Shown piece by piece: positions 13,084 to 25,000 of a DNA stretch of 64,000 nucleotides (its first letter is position 1; each line of letters starts with the position of its first letter). Below the pieces are notes generated by a model that had not been told where the DNA came from, made no database searches, and worked only from the letters and a program-made list of their open reading frames with translations. Position numbers and translations under genes: made by a program. Origin of the DNA: Oscheius dolichura (Eukaryota > Nematoda > Chromadorea > Rhabditida > Rhabditidae); NCBI GenBank assembly GCA_932521035.1, contig OW051494.1, forward strand, positions 2,652,001-2,716,000, in the 5' to 3' direction.

Positions 13084-16000
13084 ATGTCGAAGAAAAAGAA
13101 AGATCAAAAGAAAAGTCTAAGCGTCAATGACATCGTAAGTATTTGTATATTACTGTTACTATGGGTTGCTCTAGCCAGTAGAAAAACATCCACAACAAAT
13201 CTTGAATGAATTGGACTCTTCTTCGTTTACCGAACTATTAAACCGTTGTTCTACAGCGAGTTATAACAGAAACAGGAAGTCAGAAGTGAGTTTTATTTTG
13301 GATTCTTACTTGATTTTCAGGGATGCCTGAATGAAATCATCGAAGAAGAGAGAATATCCAAAATTTCAATTTTGGAAAAAGCCCTGCGGGATGAAGATGC
13401 TGAAAAAGAGCGACAAAAAAGGGAGAACAGAGAAAAAACATGTGAGATTTATTCGAAAGGTGCATTATTAAAAACGTTTTTGATTGTCTTATTTGTTACA
13501 ACAAAAGAGATACAGAACTCATGTTTACCCTATGAAAATTTTTCTGAAAGAAGCTGAACTCGATTTTGATGTGTTTTACTGTTATAATTTACTGTTTTAG
13601 CCGGTGAAATTGATTTACGACGACCTCCTTCGGTTTCGCCAACGTTTATTCCGCCTTCACGAAAAACTTACGCTAAAGGTTGCTTCAGGTATACTTGTCA
13701 CATTCTGTATAAAGACGTTTGTAGTGCTGCTGCCGACACTATGGATTTTGAATATATTGATGCCGGTGGCGACATAGAACTAATGGAAATGGGGCATTTG
13801 AAAGACAAACCAGCACCGCCAGTATTTTTTAAAGGTTTCTTTTTTTCAATCTCTTTCATACCGTCAAATTTTGACGATCAAAATGTTAGGGTGCTGCCTT
13901 ATCGCAAAGTGTTTTCCAATGTATTTCCAGCATTACAGTGTTATCTATCTATATTTGTCATTACGTTTCCATGGTTTCACGCGTAAATTAGCCTATCGAT
14001 CCTGTGAAATGGGTGTAATTATAGTTGAGCCGCGCCTCCTTTTTCTCATAAGAAAATTAAAAACATTGAAAAGAACATTAATGAGCTACTAAAACAATTT
14101 GGAAGAGGTCGCGGAAAATGTTTGACGAGGTTTCTGTAGCTTATTACTAAAACAGTTAATTACAAGTTAAAAAAAATAAACTTCCATTCTTGATATTTTA
14201 GGTAACGAAGAAAAAGTATGTAACGAGTACTGGGATGGTGATATGGTAAAGGAGCCAAATGGAGAGCGTGTCACTACCATCAGCAATCCTACATATTTTG
14301 AGGTGGATCTCATTTACTTTGCTTTATTATTTCACTTTTTAGAATCGTCATAATTTCTTTACTCCTCGTAGTGATGAACTGCGAAAATCAATGTTGGTAA
14401 GTGTGTAGAATATATTCTGCCTCTATTTGTATACTAACTGCTTCGGGTGTCCTTTGATCTTCATTCAATCGCTCATTCTTTTAATGGATGACTGGCACTG
14501 TTTCACGCTTTTTATAGTGTCGCCGAAGATTGGGCAGAATGTGATAAGCCATTTGGCACGGCACTGAGCGGGGTCACCTATCTGGTACCTCAAAGTGGTT
14601 TCACAACAATGATGCCAAATTCCTTCCTGCATGCCAACAACTCAAAATGCTATTTAACTAACACTTATTCATCAAACCCCTCCCTCTCTAATGAAATTCC
14701 TTGCATGCACATGCATGATTTGGATCATTAGAACAGTGAATGCTATTCAGTGGTTGTCGAACTGCGATACAGCTAACGAGCAGTACTTTTTGTGTTACAC
14801 ATTTGGACGATGCCTATCATCATTTTCTGGCTTTTGCGCACTGTTTACGAGTTGTCTACTCGAGGTGGCAGCAGATGGCCTTTGCGGCCGCTACTTTTGC
14901 CTGTCTCATGGGCAGTGCTGCTGTATCGAGCCATCGATTCGCACCCCCGTATCAATTGTCCATTGGCGCAGTTCTTCTGAGCCGAGAACATCTTTAGCCA
15001 TCTTCTTGCACGAGCAATAATATCTACCCCTTTCCTTGCCATCCGCCGTCATAGAACCGTAAATGACGAGACTGACTCTCTTCCCATGTTTACATTGTAG
15101 TCTTTGCTGGTCTTCGATTATTATTGACAGCGAGCGATTTTTAGTTGCGAAACTTGCTTTGTCCTAGCTTTTCTTTCGGTTACGTGTGCTGGCAATTATT
15201 GGTGTTATCAGCAACGATTATTGCCAAAAATTATATTCCCTTCCACATTTATACGCTTGCAACAAAGTTTTTGAAAACTCGCCTTTTGAAAAATGCAAAA
15301 TTGACAGTTTACCATTTGAGACGTGTTGTTTTCTGCAAAACGCGTCGACCTGGGTCGAGGAAACATTGTTGTTTTGCCTCTTTTCCTCTTCGCGTTTGCT
15401 ATTCTTGTAAGCATTATCTGCCATTTCCAAATAGGAAATTACAACGCAACAAAATTTTCATAGCCCAACTTTGACAATTTGTAAATGTAGAAACATCCTT
15501 TTGCACTATCGCTTTCTGGAAATCTCTTGTTCAATGAGAAATTGAACGAACCACTATCAGAGAGGACCTCGTGGCAATTTTACCGCATTGGCGAACCCGT
15601 ATCGCCCTCTCATCGCAGACGCGCGGCAACCTATACGTTCAAATGATGTTACGCTTTACACGTTCTAAATTCACAGCTTTTGGAAATTCATTTGCAACTA
15701 ACACTCCTTTCCAAAATGAGTCAAGTTTCATGGCCAGCAAGTAATAATTCTGCTTTTGGATTAAATCCCGCATTATATTTATCCAGATATGGAATTGCTG
15801 AAGTAGTAAGTTTTGCGAAACTTTCTCCTGATTTTTACAAAAACTGCTACATGCGTTTCATAATGCCTCTTTACTTTTTCTTGAAGTTGCGAAATTCAGT
15901 AAATGTCTGAACACCCAAACAGTCAAATCGATCCAAATATTTGTCATCATAGCTTACCCTTTCCAGCGCTTTTCTAACCGCTTTCGCTTTTCTCATCTCA

Positions 16001-19000
16001 CCTCCATACTACTAACATTAAGTTATTAACACTAATATTTTCCTTTCTCCAGAAAACCGCAACTGGGGTAATGTCTGTGACATCGGAATGCCTGACGGAC
16101 GATTCCGGTAGCACGGGTGGCGAGATCGTCACAAATGTAAATTCGTTTGATTATGGTCTTCTGCCCCGATTACCTCTCTTCCCGCCATTAGACGTGCGTT
16201 ATGGAAACAAGGTTGGTTTCGTATGTGAAAAAATAAATTATTTTTCTTTCAACTTCCAGTATTATGAGAGTTGTATATTTTTGCATTTGGGCCCCTTTGA
16301 CTTTGCGTAATTTCTTATCAATTTTTAAAATGCGCTGAAAATTGCACCTTTCTTGGTTCCCATTTGCTAATGATGATGAATGAGTTGAAGATTGATTGAC
16401 AATGTAAAAATTCAATAAATCACACTATTCAATTTGCAATGTGTTAATTTCAGGGACATCAGGTGGCAAACGAAAGAAACGAGTTGACTAATCCAAAGGT
16501 TGAAGAGAAGAAAAGAAAAATTCTACAACGTAAAGCTAAGGAAGAGAGAAACTCATACGTTGTTCCCAAGCCCTCTGATGGTAAGTACATTTTACGCTTT
16601 CAAACTTCTTGTGAATCTAACATTTGCCGTTGTATCATTGTAATATCATCACAACTCGTTAACAGGATAATTTGTTCTTCAATCTATCTTTTGTTGGTTT
16701 CATAACCTAAAATTATTTGTATCTGTTAGAATTTGTATTGTCGATTTTTACTTTTCATCGATTCCAACGCTATACTTTCTCTTTTTGATACCAAAAAGCT
16801 AGCGTTTGCTTTTTCGCTTGCGCAAACTGAAATTTGCTAAATGTGTGTACTTCATTTTGATTAATTGGTATAATTACATGCTTCCATTTATTTGGCACTG
16901 CGCCAGCTGACCATTTGTCTGCTTCTTTGCGGCCTCTTCATAGCATCACGTGTCTCGACATTCTCTCTGCGCCGCCGCACCGGTTATGCTATTTCTTCGC
17001 GCATTGGTCTGCCGCTCATTCCTCCCCATATACTCTCGACCGCTCTCTCGTTTTTTCTCTGCCAGCGCAACTGTGTCGCGCGTCGTCACTTTGGCCCACT
17101 TCTAAATTTCTCCATCCCTACTACACTAACAGTTCTTTTGACCCTATCAATGGTAAATAGTAATTCTATCACCAATATTTTTTGCGCCATCTTTTGAACA
17201 TATTCCTCTTTCAGGTGATTGTATGGGCGAACTGTCCATTCCGGAAGTAATAAAGTTCATCGGGGAACTCGACGGAACGAAAACTACTAAGAAGGTAAAT
17301 ATTTCATCTGCCTTATATATATATTTTTCAGTTCGAAGACGGTCGTCAAGAGCGCTCTCGAAAGAAGACTAGCACACAGAAGGATATTCATAGCGTTGCA
17401 ACCATTGGTAATCAGCAGGGAAAGGCGCCTGCGGCTGCGCCAAGCAATAAGCCGCAAAACAATACAACAAGTACTCCCGTAGCTGCAAAGTGAGATTATT
17501 TTTTTTATTTTTTTGGTTAAGTTCCAATCATTCTGTTTTATCTAGAAGTCATAGATTTTTTTAGAGAAAATAAGAAGTCACCGAACAAGAAAAGTCGAAA
17601 GGGGGGAAATACTGGTACTGGTAGCAATCCTGCATCACGTGTAGCTGGCCGTGTTTCTACAGAAGACGGAGAAGAAGAATTTCTCTCTGCTGACGAAGGA
17701 GTTGTTTCCTCTAATAGTGATGATCCCGTATGCCTTACTTTCTCTTATTTTCATATATCACTTTAGAACGTACAAGCTTTGTCTGCTTCGGAAGTCATGA
17801 TGGATGGGGCAAATTATCGGTATCCTTTCTCAACATACAGAGTTATCATTATCTTTCAGTGCTGATAACGATGATCTTTCGTGTATCGAAAACCAAATTA
17901 CTGAAGAACAAGAATTTATAACTGTTGAATCTAGGGACAAGAAAAAGAAGAGCACGGCTCCTTCACAAGGCCAGAGAACCGGGTTAGATTTATTTAAGTT
18001 ACTTTTCAAATGCCCATGTTATAGGTCTACTGGGAAAGTGGAACGTCGTAATCAACAACGCAATGAACAACAGCCTCGCAGAAATTCTATGGAGGATCGT
18101 GTGAAGCCACGCCCACGTCCACAAGCCGCCGTCTCCCTGGGAGATTACTTTGACGAAAAGAAGGTTTGTATTTTTTTGTGTTTTTTAGCATATATTTTGT
18201 TTTATTATTATTTCGTTTTCAGCATGAGTCTCACGCCAAAGCCAAGATCATTCCATTCAAGGAGGCCAAAAAGAAGCAGGATCGCCTTGAATCCACCGCT
18301 GATTCGGAGTATATGGACGCTCAGGACGAAGTAAGTAATATTCCTCTGGTGTCATTCAGTGACCTTGGTACATGTCTTGTCGAGTTGCCGAGACCGCTGA
18401 TTCCTATCTTGGCGGCTAACGGTATTGATTTCTTAGATGTTTACCCCCTTTTCCGCTAGGCCCGTTTCGGTTTTTGCCCCTTATCAATACATAGACATCA
18501 TGTTTACTGGATATTAATTACTCTCTTGCAGATGGCTCTTCCTACTCCTAACCAAAACGGAACAAGCACTCCTGAGAAAGGCTTTTCGTATGCCGATGCT
18601 GCAAAAAAATCTGCAGAACCTAGTAAGCATAAAAAAAAATATTTTATTGATGTATTTAGGTCGCGAAAACTCGCCAGCATGCCTCAACAATAAAAACAAT
18701 GATGGTTCTCTATCTTCTGATACACCAAGTCCTCCATTGTCTGTTGATGATTCTCCAATTACTCCTATAACAAGTGCCTCAAAACCTGCTGAAAGTGATG
18801 CTGCTGTGCCAGTTTTCATGCCAAATGATGACGTGAAAGAAGACAGTGCTGCTGGATTGTCATTCTTCTATGAAGAGAACGCGTTCACTAATAATGACGA
18901 AGCTCCTCCCAGTGGTGAAGGTTATATAGCTGATTTTTATTTTTAATTTGAAGTATTTTTAGACGGTGCTTTTGTTTTGAATCTTGGCGGTAAAAGGGTC

Positions 19001-19189
19001 AAGTTTGCTATGGGCATGGCTGCTCCTATTTCGCTACAACCTGTCGATGATAGACATCGTGCTATGGTGGATCTCATGATGAATCGATGGAAGCTGTTCA
19101 TGAGTCAAGGGCCAGGTATACTACAATGCTTTAGTTGTACTCGCTTCATTTTAGATCCTACTTATTATGCTCCAAATGTACAGGTCTAG
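13084..19189 (+). CDS. Large lysine/serine-rich multi-exon protein of unknown function
   Basis: Starts MSKKKKDQKKSLSVNDI at 13084. A chain of exons with ordinary GT..AG introns follows, including KHPQQILNELDSSSFTELLN; GCLNEIIEEERISKISILEK; GEIDLRRPPSVSPTFIPPSR; RSDELRKSML; NSAFGLNPALYLSRYGIAEV; SFDYGLLPRLPLFPPLDVRY; KVEEKKRKILQRKAKEERNS; LSIPEVIKFIGELDG; SPNKKSRKGGNTGTGSNPAS; AAVSLGDYFDEKK; KAKIIPFKEAKKKQDRLEST; FSYADAAKKS; and a folded-looking end, FVLNLGGKRVKFAMGMAAPI then RHRAMVDLMMNRWKLFMSQG, closing DPTYYAPNVQV at 19189. Most of it is low-complexity with basic clusters, suggesting a nuclear or RNA-associated scaffold, but that is inference. The conserved-looking ends are where homology should be sought. 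I do not recognise the family. Exon boundaries in the middle are approximate. Confidence 0.65.
14405..15675. other. Long intronic stretch of the preceding gene
   Basis: About 1.2 kb between exon MSVTS-proximal sequences with mixed composition. Segments at about 14520-14620 and 14820-15010 are notably richer in G and C than the flanks but show no domain on either strand. No RNA gene recognised. Confidence 0.35.
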
Positions 19190-19696
19190 GAGCGTCGACC
19201 ACTACGGGTTTTCATTTTATAATCCCAAAGAGGGAAGTCGACTTCGACTATTGCTCATATCGGTTTAAACTATCAACTTTTAACATTTCCTATGTGTTTT
19301 TTTTTTGCATATTGTTCGTTTGAATACCCCGCTTAACTGTGAGCAATTACGGTTTTGGTCTTCCTCCACAGTAATAATATCCTCACCCTCGGTGATTTTT
19401 ATCAGTTGCCATACTGGTTTCACACCCCCTTCCGTGTTTCATAGAGTTTTACCCTACTTATTTCGTCATCGGGGCCCCCCTTTGTAACTGTGTTGTTTTT
19501 ATGACCATGGCGCTTTACGAGTACATGCGTTCCTTTCACACGGGCACACCTTGCCGCGTATGTCTCTAAGTATCAAATTCTATTCTCTCCCCAAAGATTT
19601 CTAGTAGAGTTCAATCTCGGTGATAAAACTTGCCCAAAATATGTCTGCTTTTTGATCCCATTTTATTTGCATATTGCAAGCTTTTATTCCAAACCA
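19190..19696. other. Intergenic, AT-rich
   Basis: 3' flank of the large gene and 5' flank of PSMD11 copy A. No coding or repeat signal found. Confidence 0.4.
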
Positions 19697-19866
19697 TATA
19701 AATATTTAATTGTATTTAAGTTGTATCTTTTTAACTTGTTTGTTAGAGAAAAGGGTGAACAAGTCGGGAGTTGTAATTTCCCTATTTTACCAGGTTAAAA
19801 CAGTTACGACGTTGCTTGGCTGTATAGAATTCATTTTAACGCGGTGTATCCCTGTCTGCTTACGCT

Positions 19867-21241
19867 ATGGCTGCTTCTGCTCTTACGTTGGATGCTGTTC
19901 GTGTGATTGTAGCCAGGCACAAGACGACCATCACAGAAGAAGACTTGAAGAAAGTTGAAGAAGTCATTTTGGGCTATGGAAAGAAGCTGGCTACGGAGAA
20001 AGATACTTCCAGTCTTGAGGAGCTGATGATAGAGGCTCGTCCTCTTTATGAGCTCGTTGGAAAAGCTAAAGCAGCCAAATTGATCCGTGAGCTTGTTGAG
20101 CTGTCTCTGTCTATCGAGCAGCCGCCGAAAGAGAAAATTTCTCTTGTTGAGAAGAGCATCAAATGGGCTACCGATAATAACCGTGTTTTTCTGAGACGCA
20201 CCCTCGAGGCCAGGCTTATTCGTCTCCTCAATGAGCAGGGAAAGCACCGGGAGTCGATGCAGATTGCCGGACCGTTGCAAGCCGAGCTGAAGAAGCTCGA
20301 AGACAGAGAACTGCTGATGGAGGTCAGTCTGGAGGAGAGTCGCAGCGCCTTTGTCTTGAAGAATTTTGCCAAAGCCAAGACTGCTCTGGTTCTGGCCAAG
20401 ACTAGTGCCAACGGGGCTTACGTTTCTACTTCCATGCAGGTTAGTTACTGTTTTGTATTATATTTTATTTTTTAAATGCTTACATGATTTTTTAGGCTGC
20501 CATAGATCTTCAGTCGGGTATTTTGTATTCGGCCGATGAGCAGGATTTCAAGACGTCTTATTCCTATTGCTACGAGGCTTTGGAAGGATTTCAGCTGGCT
20601 GGAGATAAGGCCAACTCCATCCGTGCCCTCAAGTATATGATTCTCTCGAAGATCATGGCCAACGAGGCCGATAACATTCCTCCGCTTCTGGCTTCGAAAG
20701 TCTGCTCTTCTGTCAAGGGAAATGACATCGAGGCGGTTATGGAAATGGCCGAAGCTTTTAGGAAAAGGTGTCTCAAGTCTTTCCAGAAGGTTTGTCACGT
20801 TGAGATTATATTTTTTCCCCATTTATGAATAATTGGAAATTGTTCTGATTATAAACATTATATAATATTAAAAATAAATTTCAGTGTATGGATAAGTATA
20901 CGAAAGAGCTGGTGAATGACACGGTAGTCTCGATTCACTCGATTGCTCTACAGAACAATATGCTGGAGAAGGAGATCTCCCGTGTGGTGGAGCCCTACTC
21001 GGAGCTGGATCTGTCTTACATTGTCAAGAAGGTCGAGATGCCGTTGCAGCGTGTCGAGAAGATGATCTCGATGATGATCCTGGACAAGAAGATCTACGGC
21101 TGCATTGATCAGCACAACGGAGCTGTCAAAGTCTTTACCCCGCCGTCTATGGACAAGGCCTATCAGAAGGCTAACGAGCTGATCAAGTCGCTCAATCGAG
21201 CCGTCGATGCCACCTATACCCGTGCTACGAAGATCAAGTAG
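19867..21241 (+). CDS. PSMD11: 26S proteasome regulatory subunit Rpn6 (copy A)
   Basis: Lid subunit of the 19S regulatory particle; it clamps the lid to the ATPase ring and the 20S core. Three exons, 19867-20439, 20496-20789 and 20885-21241, join in frame to 407 residues. Visible family landmarks: KAKAAKLIRELVELSLSIEQ near residue 60, FLRRTLEARLIRLLNEQGKH near 100, the TPR/PCI solenoid with FKTSYSYCYEALEGFQLAGD and IRALKYMILSKIMANEA, and the winged-helix PCI end RVEKMISMMILDKKIYGCID then INxxLNRAVDATY-like helix. Slightly shorter than the roughly 420-residue animal protein because of a shorter N-terminus. It differs from copy B at only about five residues (for example ATDNN here, ATHNN there). 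Confidence 0.95.
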
Positions 21242-21426
21242 AAGAAAAACAACAGCAACTGACCCTGGATACCAGTGTATCATAAAAATGATCGAGAAAC
21301 ACTTTCCATTATTTATTTGTATCGTAATCCAGCCCGGCGGATCCGAGGAAGGATGAGCCTGTTGACCCCTGTGTGTCCTATCTTTCGCGGGTTTTCTCGT
21401 CTAACAAGCTTCTAGAGATGTATTTG

Positions 21427-21666
21427 TCAGTATTTATCCAGAGGAGAGCCGACGGGGGAAGCAACCAGCTGGGCGGCCTCGTCCTCCTGCCGGATGGCCT
21501 GATGGCGGCCGGAGAGTACCTGGCTGAACCGACTCCTCGTCTCCCCGTCGTGATCAAACTAGAATCGTTGAAATGTTTCTTCTCCGAAAACTCGGTGATA
21601 GCCCTCGTTTTGAAGAGGGAAGAGGAGATGGGCTAGGGAAGAGAGGCCCGGTTCTGAGAAGGCCAT
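21427..21666 (-). CDS. Small gene convergent to PSMD11, terminal exons (copy A)
   Basis: Exon 21666-21592 (MAFSEPGLSSLAHLLFPLQN, EGYHR) is followed by a 33-nt GT..CTAG intron and exon 21558-21427 (FDHDGETRSRFSQVLSGRHQ, ending SPVGSPLDKY). The junction is in frame. An acceptor (TTTTTCTAG) just upstream of the first exon suggests further 5' exons, possibly near 21830-21740, so this is probably the C-terminal part of a longer protein. Its stop lies about 185 bases past the PSMD11 stop, tail to tail. Both copies of the duplication keep the frame. Family not recognised. Confidence 0.5.
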
Positions 21667-22038
21667 CACCGTGTAGCCTCGAGAGGAGTCATCCTAGAAA
21701 AATTAAAGGGGCAACGGAGAGCATAGGAGACAATGATCAGTAGAGGGGACGACGAAGAGTATAGGAGACGATAACCAGTAGAAGGTCCTTCTCTCCTACT
21801 GCTGTGCTTCTCAGAAGGAGCTGGCTCTGGGGGAGCGGGGAACCTATGCTGGAAAGGAGAGATGACTGCTTGTAGAATAATGATCAAACCTAAGAAATCC
21901 AGATTTCTAATCTACGATCACCTGACAGTTGACGCTATCTGAACGCGTTTAATTAACTTGATACGCTTTCTTCTGAGGAGGGAGTTTATTTTCTTTTCTA
22001 TTTTCTAGCCGGCTCCAGTTGTTTTATCGATTTTTGAT

Positions 22039-25000
22039 ATGAGGCGCTTCACCCCCTTTATGAGCTTGTCCGCGGAATTGAAGACCATTATTATTCAAAA
22101 GGTGAGAAGTTCTTCCTTATAAGGGAAGGATACATGCTCGGCATGACTTGTTTCAATTTTTTGACACAGTTTTTGACATAGGATTTTAGACCTTTGACTG
22201 CCGTCTTTCTTCTTGACAGACTAGAGAATTTTCTGGCGATCAAGACATATTATTTCTTTTTTTGCGATAGTCCATTGAGAAGGAAAACGTAAAATAAGGC
22301 TTCAATAGTAAACACGTTTTTAGACTTGCCTATTTTCCATTCTCGTTTTAAAAATGCGAAGCAGTGGCTGGGTGGATAGTGCGCTCGCCTGCAAGATTTT
22401 TGTCTTTTTTTCAACTAGGGTTCGACTCTTCGATGGGTCAACGTGATTCTTGCAATTTGTTTTCCACTCGTGTCCTCTTTATATACCGTAAAAAGGAGAA
22501 TATGTTTCCACACCCTTCTGCTGTGAAAACTTCGCCATCACCCGTGTTCCATGTATTCTCCTCTCCAACGTATTATGAGTGTTACAGAGAGAAGAAACGG
22601 TGTTAATCATCGTAAAAAATTGCAAAAATCACGTTGACCCATCGAAGAATCGAACCTAGTTTAAAAAAAGACAAAATTTTAGTATGTCGCCAGAAAATTC
22701 TCTAGAAGACTGTCAAAAACGTTCAAACAAGTCACGCCGAGCATGTACCCTTCCCTTGTTAGAAGAAACACATTGTCCTCGACAATGATATAATACTTGC
22801 CAGTTTTAGTGCTATCCTATTCCGTATGTTCGCCTTCGTGCATCTTGTAGATTTATGGATGAATTTTGCGAAATTAATCGGAAGCAATTGGGAATCTACT
22901 GCTATCGAAAGGATCCTCGTCTTGAGTTGATCACTTCTTTGGGTGGAATTAATTGTTTGAGAAAGGTAAGGACGATAAAAGGACGATAAAGCAGTCAGCG
23001 CGGGGGAATGGGTGTGGATTCACGACAGACCAGTTTAAACCTTTCGGCTTTTATGGGGATCATCACATCTTCTTCACATATGAAACAAGCGAAGAAACAC
23101 TATTCCCATCCTTTTTTGGTCGAGACATAAAGGCGGGAACATCTTATAAAAATACAAGCCATAACGGGAGCCTTCGGCGCCCTCCCCTTACCCAGCTCCG
23201 GCTCCTCTCTCCCAGCGCTGGATCTCCTTCTCCAGCGACAACTCCCCTTCCCCCAGTTCTGTGACCGCATCCACAAGAAATTTTCCCGGGAAGCTCCCCA
23301 GCTGGGGAGTCCCTGGGGAGAGTTCCCCGGGGGAGGCCTCCCCAAGGGGAGCTTTCGGTATCCACAAGGCTGGGGAGATCTCAAAGAGCTCCCCAGGGAA
23401 GCCCTTTATTACTCTACGCTGAAGGATAGAGCCTTCGTAAACGAAGGCTTTGGTAAAAAAGAATGCGTTAGTATGTCTCAGCTGCGTATTTCTAGTTGTT
23501 CCATCTAATCTATTTGGCCGGCACGGAAACTGCTGCGCGCCGTTAGTTTTCCTCGCATTTTTTACTTTATATATTCTCAACGGATGACAGTTTTGCTATG
23601 GCGACCTCTCTCTGTTGTCTGTTTATTTCTACGGCGGCGGACAAGAATTTTAGTTAAAAACTCCTCGAAATATTCAGGATGTATGAGAAGAAACGTTAGG
23701 AAGGCTGGAGAGAGATACTCTTACTTTATAAAATGTCGGGAGACAGCACCTCGCCTTTGGTATACTACGTGCTGATCCGCCCTCAAAAACTTGAGCATAC
23801 CGCCATGTCAACAAAATCCTTAGCCTCCAGCTCAAAATGCGGCATTTTCCTTCGTTTTTTGGCATATTATCATTATTGGAATGCTAGCGGATATATATCA
23901 TTGGTCAGCTATAATAGCTTTTCTTCCACAACGTCGATTTCGGACGATTTACCCTACTCTCCCCCAGTCCACCCCGACTCCTACCTAGGGGTGGCCTGAG
24001 GAGCTCCCCGCCTTTCCCAGGGAGTCCCCAGGGAGCTTTTCAAAATCTTGTGGATACCATTTTTAGGTTCCCCAGTTGGGGACCTCCCCGGGGAAGCTGG
24101 GGAACTCCCCAGACCACCCCTTGGGTAGAGTAGGGGTGGGAGCGGGGGAGGCACCATAAAAACGCTAGAATAACCGTTTTTGAAGGAGAATCTTCGAGTT
24201 AAACCGTAAATATACCATGTTAGGATGTTTATAGAGTGAATGATCCTGACAAAAGTACTGCGATTTCCGGTCAGAGACTGCTCTGACTGGTCACCTAATT
24301 TCCTAACCAAGTTTTCCCTGTATTTCTCACCTCCAGTCTCTGTTCCAGTAAAATTTAGGTCCCCAGCTGGGGAGGTCCCCGGGAGATTTCTTGTGGATAC
24401 TGCCACTGGCTTCCTCTCCCGAGCTGCCCTTCTGCCCAGCGAGACGTGCACCGGTCTCTAGTTATTTTTTTGTCCGATTAAAATGCGACGGTCAAATAAC
24501 AGTTGACCGTCGGATAAGGTCATATGGTCGAAATTTTCTGCTTCTCTAACTGTCTGCTTTTAACCATCGGATTTGCACAAACGACAGGTCTTACAGACAG
24601 ACAGACAGAGATCTCCCCATTATTAGGGTAGGATGGGATTTGTAACAGTACTTTTTTTTTAGCTGAGGAATTGAGAGTAGGCTCAATAAATTGGGCATTT
24701 TTTTTCTCATTGCGACACGCTGCTTTAAAAAATTTGCGGTTGAGGGAGTGAGGAGGAAGAAGCCAAAAGAGATGTCGAATCTGTCTTCCGAATTTGGTCA
24801 TAAGACCTCGGTCATTCGACGACGCTTGTTGCCGTATCCTAGCTGATTCTTTTTGAAAACTCTGGCGCGTCACAGTGAGGAATCGACAGCGTTTGACCGG
24901 ATTCTGATCCCTTTCCCATAGCCAGCCGGGGTCGGCCAACCAGCGGTCAAAAATGGTTTCGCTTTTCGTTTTGTCAAAGCCGGAGATTTCGACCAAAACC

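Larger units (their letters stand above)
19697..22680. repeat. Inverted segmental duplication, arm A
   Basis: From ATATAAATATTTAATTGTA at about 19697 to GACAAAATTTTAG at about 22680 this block matches 58.88-61.28 kb on the opposite strand. It contains PSMD11, a small convergent gene and a tRNA-derived palindromic repeat. Arm A holds about 600 extra bases (about 21724-22318) missing from arm B. Confidence 0.9.

Noticed and set aside
16892-17197. Plus-strand frame MALRQLTICLLLCGLFIASR with signal-like start
   Set aside because: It lies in an intron of the 13.1-19.2 kb gene, with no continuing exon or conserved body; a chance hydrophobic start is likelier.
21373-21636. Plus-strand frame downstream of PSMD11 (also 59178-59597 on the minus strand)
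   Set aside because: The opposite strand gives a spliced frame kept in both copies despite an intron-length change; this frame is disrupted between copies.
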